From: Oxydemutator sp963693105
Lineage (GTDB): Bacteria > Pseudomonadota > Gammaproteobacteria > Poriferisulfidales > Oxydemutatoraceae
Direction: 5' to 3'
DNA: 64,000 bases
Assembly: GCA_963693105.1 (NCBI GenBank)
Contig: OY843752.1
Coordinates: forward strand, 186,001-250,000
The translations under genes and the position numbers were made by a program. The notes under the pieces are model-generated. The model saw only the letters and a list, made by a program, of their open reading frames with translations, had not been told where the DNA came from and made no database searches. The stretch's first letter is position 1, and each line of letters begins with the position of its first letter. Positions 25,801-30,537 of the stretch are shown in pieces.

Positions 25801-28800
25801 GTTGGCGTCGGTGGGCATGGCGGTCGTGCCGCTGGTTGTGTACGGCACTGTCACCACGCCCGCGCTGGCGGTGTCCAGGGTAACGGGGAAACGCACCGTC
25901 TGCCCCTCGGCCACCGGCGCCGGCGTCGGCGCGGCAATGCTGGCGGTGATGAGGTCGTTTTCGTCGGTCACCTCCACCGAGGCGCTGTCGCCGCCGTCGG
26001 CGTAAACAATCCCGCCGAGAGGAATCGAAGTGCGCAGACCGTCGGGACCAGGCGGCGCGCCGGTCAGGGTCAATGTCCTGCTGGGCTCGTTCAGGTTGTT
26101 GCCAACCAGGTTCACGGTGACCCGAGCATCTGCGTAAGTTGACCTCCAAAGCAGATGCACGATGCCGCCAGTGGTGCCGGCAGTAAGGTCGAAAAACCCT
26201 GTTCCCTTGCTGATGGTGAACTCGGTGGCGTCCAAACCGCTCACGGTGAACGGCACAAGCACATCTAGATTACTTATGTAGCTTATCTGGTCAATAAACT
26301 GACGATCGAGGCGGACGGTGAAATCGGCGCTGGCCGTTTCACCCACCATCGCCATCGTGCCACTGTCACGGGCGATGATTACAACAATGGTGTCGTCGTC
26401 GAGGATGGTGACCTGGAGCGGGGCGGGCAGCGCAACGCCGCCAACGGCGCTGGCGCCCTCATCCGCCACGCCGAAGCGGAGCCTGAACCTCTCGTCGCCC
26501 TCGTTGCGAGTGTCCTGGCCCGTTTGGACTGCGAAGGTCTGGCTCGTGTCATCGGTGGCGGCGGCGAAGGTCAGGATGCCGTTGGTGGCGCCCGTGAAGT
26601 CAACGCTGTCGGTGCCGTCGTAGGCAATCGCCCAACTGACCACAATGTCGGTGGTAATGTCCGCCGGGCCGGTGCGCTCCAGTGTGTACAGGACAGCCGC
26701 GCCTTCGGTGGTGCTCGTAATCGGGTTGACGAGGGCAAAGGTCTGCATGGGCGCGAGGTAGTTGACCGTCACCGATGCGCTGTTGTTCGGGGCCTCGGCC
26801 GCGGTCACCACGCCGCCACGCGGGCTGGCGGTGATTTCGCCGAGGGTGACGGTCAAGGTGCCGGTGCCGCTGTCGCGGCTGTCGGCCGAAATCCTCAGCA
26901 CGATTTCGCCGACGGTGGCGCCGGGCAAGATGGTGGTCTGGCCGGTGGTGGCGCCGGCGACGGCGTCGCCGGACACCGTGTAATGCACGGTCTGTTCGCC
27001 CTCCGATGTGCCGTCCAGGGCGACGGTGAATACCACCGACTGACCTTCGTTCACCGAAGCCGGGCGCGGAGCGCTGATGCGAGCGGTGCGGGGGTCGTTG
27101 GCGGCGATGGTCCAGGTTTGCGGCGAGCCGCGGACGGTGAAATCACCGTGGGCGCCGATGATGGAATAGGGATCGTCGGGGTCAATGCTGATAGCAAATG
27201 GGCCGCGCCCGATACTCACCGCAAATACCTCGTCCGGCCCGTTGACGTTGTCATTCAGAAGGGGGATTGGAATCATGCCGGAGTTTGTGCCGGTGGCGAA
27301 TTGGAATATGTCATGGCCTCGCGATGGGACCAGGAGATTAAAAAAGGAAAGACCGTTGAAAAATGCCACATCCCCGCCAGCGAAAAGGCGGGAGCCAAAT
27401 CTAGTGCGTGAGCTATCAAACGTGTCGGGGTCGCCGTCCCGATGAATGATGACCGGAACCCTCAGACCGCGGGTCAAGGTGGCGCCGAAATCCAGCCGAA
27501 CCACAGCATGGGTCGTGTTCGGCATCGCCGGTGTCCCAAACTCTTCCTCATCCAGCGGCACGTCGCTACCGCCGCTCATCGTGATGACCAGCGGGTCGCT
27601 TTGGGCGATGTCAACGGTGGCGCCTGCGGAGAGAAGGATGGCGGCGCCTGCGGGCGTGACTTCGGTCAGCGTGAAGGTCAATGTCTCGGTGGGCTCGTTC
27701 AGCCCGTCGTCTGCAATGTCAACGGTGATGGTCTGGCTGCCGGTGGCGGTGAAACTCAGACGGCCGTCGGTGTCGGCTCCGCTCAACACGTAGTCGCTGG
27801 CATCCACATTACCGCCAATCTCCCAATCCACCGTGACCGGCGTTGCGGCTGCGGGCGCCACGCCGGTCAGGGCGACTGTGAACACCGCCGTATCGCCTTC
27901 CCTGCGCGCGCTTTCATCCACGCTGACTTCGAGAACGTACGGCGTGGCAACGTAGTTCACCGTCACAGCCGCCGAGTTGTCACCTCCTACTATGACGACA
28001 TGGCCTTGGCCGGGGGGGGCGGCGTTGGCCTCATCAAGAGTCACGACGAGGATATCGAAGGCGCCTGCGTTCAGTATCGCGTTGCTCGGAATCATCAGCG
28101 CAATCTCGCCCATAGTCGTGCCCGCGGCAATCGTGATTCGGCCATTGTTGACGTCGGTGGGCATGTCGTCCGTGCCGCTGACTGTGTACATCACTGTCAC
28201 CACGCCCGCGCTGGCGCGGTTCAGGGTAACGGGGAAACGCACCGTCCGCCCCTCGGCCACCGTCGCCGGCGTCGGCGCGGCAATGCTGGCGATGATGAGG
28301 CCGTCGTCGTCGATCACCCCCACCGAGGCGCTGTCGCCGCCGTCGGCGTAAGCAATCCTGCCGAGAGGGCGCGAAATGTGCAGACCATCGGGACCAGGCG
28401 GCGCACCGGTCAGGGTCAATGTCCTGTTGATCGCGTTCAGGCTGTCGCCAATCAGGTTCACGGTGACGGTAACAGGGGGGAAAGTCATCTCATCCCCGGT
28501 CACCAGCACGATGCCGCCAGCGGCGGTGGCAGAGACTGACCGGGACTCGAGGATGGTGAACCCGGTGGCGTCCAGACCGCTCACGGTGAACGGCACGTGC
28601 ACACCTAAATCACTTGTAAAAAAGTTATCAGCATCCGCATTGATGCTGACGGTGAAAGTGGCGCTGGCCGCCTCACTCACCGTAGCCGGCGTGTCACTGC
28701 CACGGGCGATGGTTACAAGGACGGTGTCGTTGTTGTCGGCGGGGATGGTGACCCTGAGCGGGGCGGGCAGCGCAACGCCTGGATTGGCGTCGGCCCCGTC

Positions 28801-30327
28801 CCCAAGGTAGAAGCGGATACTGAACCTCTCGGCGCCCTCGTTGAGATTGTCCTGGGCCGTATGTACGGTGAAGAACTCGCGCAGCATGGTGCGGAATTCC
28901 AGGACGCCGTCGGTGGCGCCCGTGAAGTCGCTGCTTGCGGTGTCGTCGTGGACAATCTCCCAATGGACATCAAGGTCGGCGAGGGCACTGGCCTCCATGC
29001 CCACCGCGGCGCGATCCAGTGCGTAAGTGTTAGCCGCGCCTTCGGGGATGGTCGTGATGCCCGAGGGGTTGAAGAGGGTGAAACGCTGCCTGAGATTGAG
29101 GTCGTTGACCGTCACCGATGCGCTGTTGTCCGGAGCCTCGGCCACGGTCACCACGCCGCCGTTTTGTCCGGCGGCGGTGATTTCTTCGAGGGTGACGGTC
29201 AACGTTCTGGTGCCGATGTCGCTGCTGTCAACCGGAATCCCCAGCACGATTTCGCCGCTGGTGGCGCCGTACGGGATGGTGATCTGGCCGCTGTTGGGGT
29301 CGGTGGTGTCGGCGCCGGCCACCGTGTAACGCACAGTCTGTTCGCCCTCCAATCTGGCGTTCGAGTCGAATCTGTCGTGCAGGGTGACGGGGAACACCAC
29401 CGACCGGCCTTCGTCCACCGAAGCCTGGCTCGGAGCGCTGATGCGAGCGCTGATGGGGTCGTCGTCCTCTATCGTGTAGGTTTGCGGCGAGCCTTCGATG
29501 GTGACATCGCCGTAGGCGCCAACAACCGTTGAACTCTCTAACACTGCCAGAAACGTCTCGTCCGGCTCGTTTCGATCGTCGTTGCTGATGAAGTTGAGGC
29601 TGATTTGGCCATTGGTGCTGCCGGCGGGAAAATTAAATTGGCTCGGAACTCCTCGCAGAATGAGAGGGGGAGTCGCGAGCTGCCAACCGGGTCTGATAAA
29701 AAAATCCCGGCCCCGGAAGGTCGCATTAGCCGTGTCGGGGTCTTTGTCCTCGAGAAGGAAGATTCCGGCATTCAGCTCGCGAGACAGCGTTGCGCTGAAG
29801 TCCAGATTGATTGTAGGGAATGTGTTCTCCGGGAAACTGTCGCCACCGCTCAACGTGATGGTGAGGGGATCGTCGTCGCGGATGGTAAATAGCGCCGCAG
29901 CCTGGTGCGTCACGCCGGCGCCACCGCTGGTGCCGATCATGAAGGTCTCCGTGTCCTCGTTCAGGTTGTCGCCGATGATTGTGATGGTGAAGTCCACAGT
30001 ACTTCGGGCGGCGTCAAAGGTGACGGATGCCGGCACGATGATATCGGCGGGCGCGGTTGAGACGTGCGTGACATCAAGGTTGATGGTGGTCCTGGAGAGG
30101 AAAGGAATTGCGGTGTGTGTGACCGTGATGGTGGCGGAGAAATCGGAGTCGGTTTCGGTGAACTGGACACCGCCGACTCTAAGACTATGCAAGGATTGAC
30201 CTGGCCCGAATTGCGCGTAAGCCGCCTGCGCTGCAAGCAACGACGCCGCAACCAGCAATACACGTCCCAAATACTTCACAGCCCTGCGCTCACGAAAGGA
30301 GGGGGCTATGTCCAGCCCGGACAGCAT
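1822..30327 (-). CDS. Giant Calx-beta-repeat surface protein 1 (about 9,500 aa)
   Basis: One uninterrupted frame encodes about 9,501 residues, near 1 MDa. The N-terminus has a Sec signal peptide ending LLVAASLLAAQAAYAQ. Residues to about 8,740 hold roughly 65 Calx-beta-like domains, marked by VxEGxxxxFTVTL near each start and DGLNESTETLTFTLT near each end; Calx-beta domains bind Ca2+. They form 11 super-repeats of six domains (about 2.3-2.45 kb each). The last 755 or so residues hold DFDGDGMPD and DSDGDGIADD loops, a choice-of-anchor-U-like domain (DGDVNDEDGTVNGVIRDP), then GGGGG, SGAFSPAGLAALLLLLALY and SRRRRAA, like GlyGly-CTERM sorting tails. The expected role is an exported, surface-anchored adhesin or stalk; this is inferred. 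ATG 30327 is chosen by analogy with giant gene 2. TTG 30336 and GTG 30279 are alternatives, none with a strong ribosome site. No promoter is obvious. Confidence 0.85.
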   Translation of the reverse strand: MLSGLDIAPSFRERRAVKYLGRVLLVAASLLAAQAAYAQFGPGQSLHSLRVGGVQFTETDSDFSATITVTHTAIPFLSRTTINLDVTHVSTAPADIIVPASVTFDAARSTVDFTITIIGDNLNEDTETFMIGTSGGAGVTHQAAALFTIRDDDPLTITLSGGDSFPENTFPTINLDFSATLSRELNAGIFLLEDKDPDTANATFRGRDFFIRPGWQLATPPLILRGVPSQFNFPAGSTNGQISLNFISNDDRNEPDETFLAVLESSTVVGAYGDVTIEGSPQTYTIEDDDPISARISAPSQASVDEGRSVVFPVTLHDRFDSNARLEGEQTVRYTVAGADTTDPNSGQITIPYGATSGEIVLGIPVDSSDIGTRTLTVTLEEITAAGQNGGVVTVAEAPDNSASVTVNDLNLRQRFTLFNPSGITTIPEGAANTYALDRAAVGMEASALADLDVHWEIVHDDTASSDFTGATDGVLEFRTMLREFFTVHTAQDNLNEGAERFSIRFYLGDGADANPGVALPAPLRVTIPADNNDTVLVTIARGSDTPATVSEAASATFTVSINADADNFFTSDLGVHVPFTVSGLDATGFTILESRSVSATAAGGIVLVTGDEMTFPPVTVTVNLIGDSLNAINRTLTLTGAPPGPDGLHISRPLGRIAYADGGDSASVGVIDDDGLIIASIAAPTPATVAEGRTVRFPVTLNRASAGVVTVMYTVSGTDDMPTDVNNGRITIAAGTTMGEIALMIPSNAILNAGAFDILVVTLDEANAAPPGQGHVVIVGGDNSAAVTVNYVATPYVLEVSVDESARREGDTAVFTVALTGVAPAAATPVTVDWEIGGNVDASDYVLSGADTDGRLSFTATGSQTITVDIADDGLNEPTETLTFTLTEVTPAGAAILLSAGATVDIAQSDPLVITMSGGSDVPLDEEEFGTPAMPNTTHAVVRLDFGATLTRGLRVPVIIHRDGDPDTFDSSRTRFGSRLFAGGDVAFFNGLSFFNLLVPSRGHDIFQFATGTNSGMIPIPLLNDNVNGPDEVFAVSIGRGPFAISIDPDDPYSIIGAHGDFTVRGSPQTWTIAANDPRTARISAPRPASVNEGQSVVFTVALDGTSEGEQTVHYTVSGDAVAGATTGQTTILPGATVGEIVLRISADSRDSGTGTLTVTLGEITASPRGGVVTAAEAPNNSASVTVNYLAPMQTFALVNPITSTTEGAAVLYTLERTGPADITTDIVVSWAIAYDGTDSVDFTGATNGILTFAAATDDTSQTFAVQTGQDTRNEGDERFRLRFGVADEGASAVGGVALPAPLQVTILDDDTIVVIIARDSGTMAMVGETASADFTVRLDRQFIDQISYISNLDVLVPFTVSGLDATEFTISKGTGFFDLTAGTTGGIVHLLWRSTYADARVTVNLVGNNLNEPSRTLTLTGAPPGPDGLRTSIPLGGIVYADGGDSASVEVTDENDLITASIAAPTPAPVAEGQTVRFPVTLDTASAGVVTVPYTTSGTTAMPTDANNGRITIDAGSTTGEIVLMIPGSAILNAGDSETLTVTLDEGTVAAPGHGGVTISSPSADVTVNYIDTAHVFAVSVDESTHREGETAQFKVSLTGMAPAAGRPVTVDWEIGGDVDASDYALSGADTDGRLSFPVTGSSLFTVALAADGLNEPTETLTFTLTNAQPAGLAGTLAASAAVAIVDGDPLVITMSGGGRLNEEDLGSVEMLNTTSVVVRLDFGATLTRVLTVPIVVHRDGDPDTFDTISEQHRFTHGFGSVASWAGEDGNSYLRPFRARPVFQLGPGTNVGTIPIPTVNNILNEPEEVFAASIGRGNDGVRLDPNEPYNITGAHGNFTVNVDSQTWTIAANDPLTASIAAQTQTVEEGNTASFVVTLAGATPTTDTVLTYSIGGDVDASDYTGPGSGTVTVNYIRSLRTPLLLQRTVNTATLAIPVLADRMAETTETMTVRLTGVQSPGSEYLIDIGTTNNTAAVTIPANTMAVYSISAAGPDEVAEGTTPAYTLTMSIPELEPLMSDITVSWSITTDGVSGNPAELSDFSTSMGTVVFPAGTANGSAGAVQSIGFGIADDGEFERDEEFSVTLVAPDADTEFLQPRLDTTITGPNNPVQLAAVSAGVSRDESFPTPPFGLYALVDKERSGLPTGGLPTEGGFTVTWEMVGSGDHPANMDTDISGPGTVTPIGGIRTRRQTETILWSNINNPANPLADEGSRRFAESATVAALRFVDDDLNESTETATFRILEVSGLDAPGEADSVEIEASQTSIAIADNDAIGASILAPETAAEGQTALFTVTLDHASVGEVTVPYEVGGTAMLPGATAGQITIAAGSTTRQIALMIPVNFRLGAGDTETLTVTLGQATVAAPGRGPVTISGSDSVTVDYVDTLHLFEISLEGGNTVLEGAATTFTVTLTGTAPADGTPATVDWRISGQEGDSDYVVSGAGVTGRLSFTATGSQSVTVDIPADGLNEGREPFAVDLSNAQPGDTADVRVDRSVVFIDIAPSDPLVITMSGGSDVPLNEEELGTPETPSTTHAVVRLDFGATLTRELRVPVIIRVDGDPDTFDSPRNRFGTRLFAGRDVVFFPSHTFPNLLLSAQTGPLFQFAAGTNSGMIPIPLVNNDFNEPGEVFAVSIARGGQATIVDDPDEPYSITGAHDNFTVNVDSQTWTIAANDELTASIAAQTQTVEEGATASFTVTLAGAIPTIDTVLTYAIGGDVDATGRSTGTVTIPAPPAGRLFVVNTATLGIPVRPDRMQEATETMTVMLTGVQSPGSEYLIDISTTNNTAAVTIPANSTASRIITVAGPAAVAEGGVSTHTLTLKIPALEPLTSDLTLSWHITTDVASANPAELSDFSAGMGTVVFPAGTANGSAEAVQSIGVGIVADGEFERAEEFSVSLAIVDSNTEVRQSSVDTTITGPNDAVQLIAVRAGTSKDESLPTPPFGLYAYVHQDQSGLPTEGGFTVTWEVVGSGDHHADVDTDISGPGTVTEIGGTRTRRDTETILWSYINTTANLVVAGDRQFAESTNVSALLFVDDNLNESTETMTFSIVSVSGLDAPGEADSVEIEVSQTSIAINDNDAITVGISAPATAAEEQTALFTVTLAKASVGEVTVPYAVTGTAMLPGATTGQIAIAAGSTTDEIALMIPANRTLHEGDSATLTVTLGEAAVAAPGRGPAAITSGSEEASLTVNYIDPPHLFAVSVDESARGEGSTAVFTVALTGRMPAAGTTVTVDWAIDGVNVDDRDYVLSGDDTDGRLSFTATASQTITVAIETDGLNESTETLTFTLTDASPTDLTGILTASAGVVIAPSDPLVITMSGGQRLNEEFLGVQGEGDMEPMPGTGAGVVQLDFGATLTRALTVRLFIQQDGNPNTFDPPPAFGSVFSLGADWLPLIGSRYARSALGTDIFNFAIGTSTGQIPLPVYNDDLPINEREEAFAVTIGSIIGAHGVPPATDSSQTWIIEASDPLTASIAAQTQTVEEGSTAAFVVTLAGARPSADTVLTYAIAGDVDASDYTGRSTGTVTIPATLGVVNTATFAISVNLDSTMETTETMALSLTGVQSPGREYPINVDTTSAVVTIPANTMAVYSISAAGPDEVAEGTTPAYTLTLGIPELEPLTSDLTVNWSITTDGVSGNPAELSDFLTSMGTVVFPAGTANGSAGAVQSIDLGIVADGEFERDEEFSVTLVSADEGTEFLQSRLDTTITGPNDAVQLIAVRSGTNRPESLTSPPFGLYAYVHQDQSGLPTEGGFTVTWEVVGSGDHPADVDTDISGPGTVTEIGDTRTRRDTETILWSYINSTANLVVAGDRQFAESTNVSALLFVDDNLNESTETMTFSIVSVSGLDAPGEAGAVEIEVSQTSIAIADNDAIGVSILAPETAAEEQTALFTVTLDHASAGVVTVPYAVTGDAMATDANNGEITIPAGETTRQIALMIPVNLMLDAGDTATLTVTLGNVTVAAPGRGPVTTISGSDSVTVDYVDTPHLLEVTVDGDGNVEEGATATFTVTLTGMAPADGTSVTVGWNIGGTGDDSDYVVSGDDTDGRLSFTAIGSQTIAVALAADGLNEPTETLSFTLTDAQPAGAAEILSGGGIVSVNIVDGDPLVITMSGGQRLNEEFLGIAGTPPMPGTGAGVVQLDFGATLIRVLTVRVSIQRDGNLDTFDPDPGSLGRTFSIGNNWFASDGNPRYVTPQAASPLFNFAIGTSTGQIPLPVYNDDLPLNEREEAFAVTIDSIIGAHGVPIVAVASQTWIIEASDPLTASIAAQTQTVEEGATAAFTVTLAGAVPATDTVLTYAIAGDVDAGDDYTGRSTGTVTIPTTVGRVVNTATLTIPVRPDRMLEATETMTVMLTGVQSPGSEYLINVDTASAVVTIPANTTASRIITVAGPAAVAEGGVSTHTLTLKIPALEPLTSDLTVNWSITTDAASANPAELSDFSAGMGTVVFPAGTANGSAEAVQSIGVGIVADGEFERAEEFSVSLAIVDSNTEVRQSSLDTTITGPNDAVQLIAVRAGTNRPESLTSPPFGLYAYVHQDQSGLPTEGGFTVTWEVVGSGDHHADVDTDISGPGTVTEIGGTRTRRDTETILWSYINSTANLVVAGDRQFAESTNVSALLFVDDDLNESTETMTFSIVSVSGLDAPGEAGAVEIEVSQTSIAINDNDAIGVSILAPATAAEEQTALFTVTLDRASAGVVTVPYTVGGTAMLPGATAGQITIAAGSTTDEIALMIPGNLMLDAGDTATLTVTLGNVTVAAPGRGPVTTISGSDSVTVDHIDSASFFAVSVDESARIEGQSAVFTVALTGRMPAAETPVAVDWAIGGVNVDAGDYALSGDDTDGRLSFTATGSQTITVGIADDRLNESTETLTLTLTGVSPTGIADILTASASVVIAQSELVITLSGGGRVSEATFPTVNLAFNETLSRKLTTPFLIQEDGDDSTVDATSNLGGDFDIGTDWLSEAPPTHLRGRIGVTHFDIPAGSTNGQISLNVIADDNLNEPDETFLAVLPENRGRIIGPLGKVTVRGSPQIYTIVDNDPRTARISAPRPASVNEGRSVVFTVTLDGTSEGEQTVHYTVSGDAVTDATTGQTTISRGATVGEIVLGISADSRDNGTGTLTVTLGEITAGPLGGVVAAAEAPNNSTSVTVNYLDPMQTFALVNPIASTTEGATVMYTLERTGPANIIADIVVSWAIAHDGTDSVDFTGATNGGLRFAAATDDTRQTFAVQTGQDTFNEGAERFRLYFGVGGEGASAVDAVGGVALPAPLQVTILDDDTIVVTIARDSDTMAMVGETANATFTVSLDRRLIDYSNALNVLVPFTVSGLDATEFTISRGTGSEPFGFTAGATGGLVRLLAGTEFAAASVTVNLIGDSLNEASETLTLTGAPPGPDGLRTSIPLGGIAYASGGASASVEVTDENPITASIAAPTPATVIEGQTVRFAVTLDTASAGVVTVPYTVSGVAAMPTDANNGRITIAAGGTSGVIALMIPGNVILNAGDSETLTVTLDEGAAAAPGGGTVTGGSSADVTVNYVSTPYVFAVSMNESMHSEGDTAQFTVVLTGSTPPADGTEVTVGWRIGGENVDARDYTLSGAAAARSLRFSALESQTVDVGIAADGLNESTETLIFTLIDDSSAGLAGILTASTTVDIAPSDPLVITMSGGVEDLDEEEFGTGDAPSTDQIVVQLNFGATLTRTLRVPLIVYQNPGVENPAAIPHRFGGVRLLTAPDHGEDWGRQFFHPFIRARASSTLFNFAAGTNVGRVPVPVINNNRNEPEEIIVAEIDGGVAAITGAYGVPEVVVDSQTWTIAASDPLTAMIAAATQTVAEGTAASFPVLLTGAVPTTDTVLAYTIGGGVDADDYADSNTGRLRLPARVNTGTVVISVLSDRMAEGEETMTVTLDRVQSPGSDYRIDIGTTNTAEVTIPANTTAIYSISAVGPDEVAEGAAPAYTLTLGIPELEPLMSDITVSWSITTDGVSGNPAELSDFLTSMGTVVFPMGTANGGAGAVQSINLGIVDDGAFEGAEEFSVTLVSADADTEFLQSRLDTTITGPNDAVQLAVVRSGVSRDESLTSPPFGLYAYVNEDQGGLPTEGGFTVTWEMVGSGDHPADMDTDISGPGTVTAIGDTRTRRDTETILWSYINTTANLVVAGDRRFAESTNVSALLFVDDELNESNEMMTFSIVDVSGLDAPGEADSVEIEVSQTSITITDNDAITVGIAAPPTAVGGQTARFPVTLPKASAGAVTVPYAVTGSAMVTDANNGEIMIAAGSTTGEIALMIPADHTLGDGASATLTVTLGNVTVAAPGRGPVAIIGGSGEATVMVNYADPARFAVISEDEAEIAEGATATFAVTLTGMAPADGTSVTVAWNISGVVDDSDYVVSGVGADGRLSFTATGSQLVTIAIATDGLNESTETLTFTLTDVRPAGIAEIPAISSSAFVNITDRDPLVITMSGGGDVPLNEEDLGTPAMPNTTHAVVRLDFGATLTRVLTVPVIIRRDGDPDTVDSSRNRFGARLFAGQAAAFIGSHTFPDLRIPSRGHDIFQFATGTNSGMIPIPLLNDNFNGPDEVFAVSIARGDQATIVDDPDEPYSIIGAHGDFTVNVDSQTWTIAASDRLTASIAAQTQTVLEGATAPFVVTLAGAIPITDTVVTYAIGGDVDAGDDYTGRSTGTVTIPAPRVGFDFVVNTATLAISVRSDRTLEATETMTVSLTGVQSPVSDYPIRIGTTDTAEVTIPANSTASRVITVAGPATVEEGGVSTYTLTLSIPQSRPLMTTIAVNWSVTTDVASANPAELSDFSTSVGTVVFPAGTTNGSDEAVQSIGLGIVSDGAFERAEEFSVSLSLAIADPETELRQPRLDTTITGPNDPVRLLVTRNAATVSENDTEAERQPFRLSAGVSANSSRSGLPRAGDFTVIWEMVGSGANSADMDTDISGPGTVMEIGGTRTRRVTSRLAWSVFQGGTLIDSTVHGEAFSLAGIPDVENITIVDDDLNESTETVTFRIVEVSNLDAPDEAGAVEISVNGSQTSVDIVDNDAITVAIAAPPTVMEGQTARFTVTLPKASAGVVTVPYEVGGTAMLPGATTGQITIAAGETSGVIALMIPDDQTLGAGASRILTVTLGEATVAAPGRGPVTIGGGDAVDVTVNYIDPPHVLEVSVDESARIEGQSAVFTVALTGMAPAAGTTVTVDWAIDDVNVDASDYVVSGADTDGRLSFTALESQTITVAIATDGLNESTETLTFTLTDASPAGIANILTASAGVAIAQSDPLVITMSGGGDVPLNEEDLGPEEMPSTTQVVVRLDFGATLTRVLTVPVVIHRDGDPNTLDPAFGNSRFIEGFGAPGSWSYGISPDRYLVPSRTDAVFQFATGTNVGTIPIPAFDNNFNEPDEVFAASIGRGSSGISIDPNEPYDITGAHGDFTVAVDSQTWTIAANDPLTALIAAQTQTVSEGATASFTVTLAGAIPITDTVVTYAISGDVDADDYTGRSTGTVTIPTTVFQYAVNRAALAISVNRDSTMETTETMTVRLTNVQSPVSDYPIRISTTATEATVMIPANSTASRIITAAGPAAVEEGGVSTYTLTMRILNSESLVSDIIVNWSVTTDGVSANPAALSDFSTSVGTVVFPAGTTDGSAGAVQSIGLRIVDDAEFERAEEFSVSLSLASADPDTEVRQPRLNTTITGPNDVVRLMAISNAATVSESGTEAERQPFSLAAVVNQDQSGLPAAGGFSVTWQVSGSGANPGTDISGLNTALTTETIMWSDVRGASQPFSGGGVFASIGSVGGITIEDDDLNESTETVTFRIVGMSDLDAPDEADAVEIFDSASETSVAIIDNDAITVAIAAPPTAVEEQTALFTVTLDRASVGVVTVPYTVGGTAMATDANNGVITIAAGETTREIALMIPGDRTLGASVSRTLTVTLNQATVAAPGRGPVTISGSNAADVTVNYVDSVNFFAASVDESARIEGQSAVFTVALTGRMLAAGTTATVDWAIDGVNVDARDYALSGADTDGRLRFTATGSQTVTVAIAADGLNESTETLTLTLTNASPTGIAGILAASAGAGVDIAQSDPLVITMSGGSDVPLNEEDLGPSTMPSTTQAVVRLDFGATLTRVLTVPVVIHRDDDPDTFDPFSEGRRFVGGFRSPASWDSGVGNRYLVPFPDNAVFQFATGTNVGTIPIPAYDNNFNEPEQVFAASIGRGDDGGSIDPSESYGITGAHGDFTVRGSPQTWTIGANDPLTALIAAQTQTVLEGDTAEFTVTLAGAVPSVDTVLTYDVIGGSVDASDYTDRSTGTVTIPAAPGIVVTTSTVAISVNLDSTMETTETMTVRLTGVQSPGREYPIIISTTATAATVTIPANSTTSRIISVDGPATVVVEEGADRAYTLRLRIPQSQPLMTTITVNWSVTTDVSSANPAELSDFSASEGTVVFPAGTTNGSDPTMQRIDFRTVDDSEFEGAEEFSVNLSLASEYLETELRQSRLDTTITTSDAVQVVVFSSAASRPESLATPFFGFNSLVHEDQSGLPTEGSFTVTWEIVGSGANPADVDTDIRGPGTVMEIGGTQTRRETETILWSSIADPSGSGPSRFVESTTVGALRFEDDELNESNEMMTISIVSVGGLDAAGEAGAVEIETSQASITITDNDAITVGIAPTTLSIEEGETAELTVILDKASQDDVSVSYTVTAGGAFAPPYSDDTDGALTVAARSTGAIVRITSSQTNDINTGTGTLTVAFNTVATGPQGGAIGSAGVAVVTVMFIAFDDSPPMLEGLAWAPGQQTLWLTTNDPFKVLAHPDEPMASSDTASLSGTGVLNVGDFTVLENYVMGMAQATTLRVTGVNVMPQNQGLELSLERGLAVAAAPLYLRYQHTAGTPAIYDTAFEQGSHNPAIGRNRLASQGPFQLPQTGAAGSNGDFDGDGMPDVVEIEIGENPLVAIASARQPALSIRSAGTESAPFYIAYSGIRTHGVRGHLGVATTRAATETAAPTITAYYRSGDFGYDGGEYGCASGVFPANYMAPLPEGGCEPVNWGNIRAGETYSIAWLARSSDGVWALNPATESNLPEQWIRRIPELNMDSERVFTTGISVTVLAESDDGRSFMTTTGTAGVVGITDLPGIDSLSLWSPSTMTLPGSGDDSLGLSTQTQVVLVGSAVPPLLGRAVLRRGSSEVNVLAEGGSGYTLSIPVENYDDIGGLSATSSSVSDASGVLSSITGAPIVADKSYEVMLSVNAGVAATTDRAVIRVTIAGVRGGETVSSWRYPVVRADAPLAMERTDSDGDGIADDYDHYDAVAHLPVTVDEGAGGKSWHHIRPVLPEHDLRLGESTFERLGGLEESSVDEYADYAASRTTGVGSLSAVYDFEISGVDYAEVTEAGGVGGAAGVIIPLPVALHDVGAVTLEKYPSGRLFSTAGENGYGFARLEGGVCPDDTMRAGSPYRDGSGVLAGTKSAGDACMVVYIVDGDVNDEDGTVNGVIRDPLGIRIGGGGGSRHHSGAFSPAGLAALLLLLALYSRRRRAA
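4400..29870 (-). repeat. Array of 11 six-domain super-repeats in giant gene 1
   Basis: The marker peptide DPLVITMSGG (or close variants such as DPLTITLSGG) begins each unit. It recurs near 29850, 27578, 25236, 22788, 20366, 18000, 15648, 13366, 10985, 8530 and 6126, a spacing of 2,272-2,455 bases. Each unit runs A-(B-C-D)-E-F. In three units the middle is an alternative three-domain cassette (about 28300-29480, 26020-27100 and 14110-15240), marked by ARISAP..ASVNEG. Units near 16.3-22.3 kb share long, almost identical DNA stretches. Confidence 0.8.
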
Positions 30328-30537
30328 CCCGCACAACCGCTGCGGGCTGAAACACCCTGTCTCGCGTCATCTTTAGTTTATGCTCATCTTTTTTCAGTCT
30401 CTGCCCGCCGCCAGCACCCGGGCAAGCCGATATGAGACACCAAAAAAACCATTATAACCCGCCCGGCGGCGCCGACAGCCCTTCCCCGCCAATGCCACAG
30501 GTTGATGAACGGGCGCAGCGCCGCCGCGCCCGGCCGC
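30328..30537. other. Upstream region of giant gene 1, no gene seen
   Basis: This stretch holds the leader of giant gene 1. Close to the start, CATAGCCCCCTCCTTTCGTGAG (minus strand, near 30291-30312) aligns with the same region of giant gene 2, where a pure C run replaces the short interrupted CCCCCTCC. A TTATAAT sits near 30450 on the minus strand, but no -35 element lies at the right distance. I see no confident promoter or terminator. Confidence 0.4.

Noticed and set aside
4400..29870. Possible CRISPR-like or satellite array
   Set aside because: The repeats are about 2.4 kb, coding, in frame and variable, with no short repeat-spacer structure and no cas genes.
30443..30455. TTATAAT on the minus strand as the giant gene 1 promoter
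   Set aside because: No -35-like hexamer lies at 15-19 bases and there is no extended TGN motif. It is also over 100 bases from the start.
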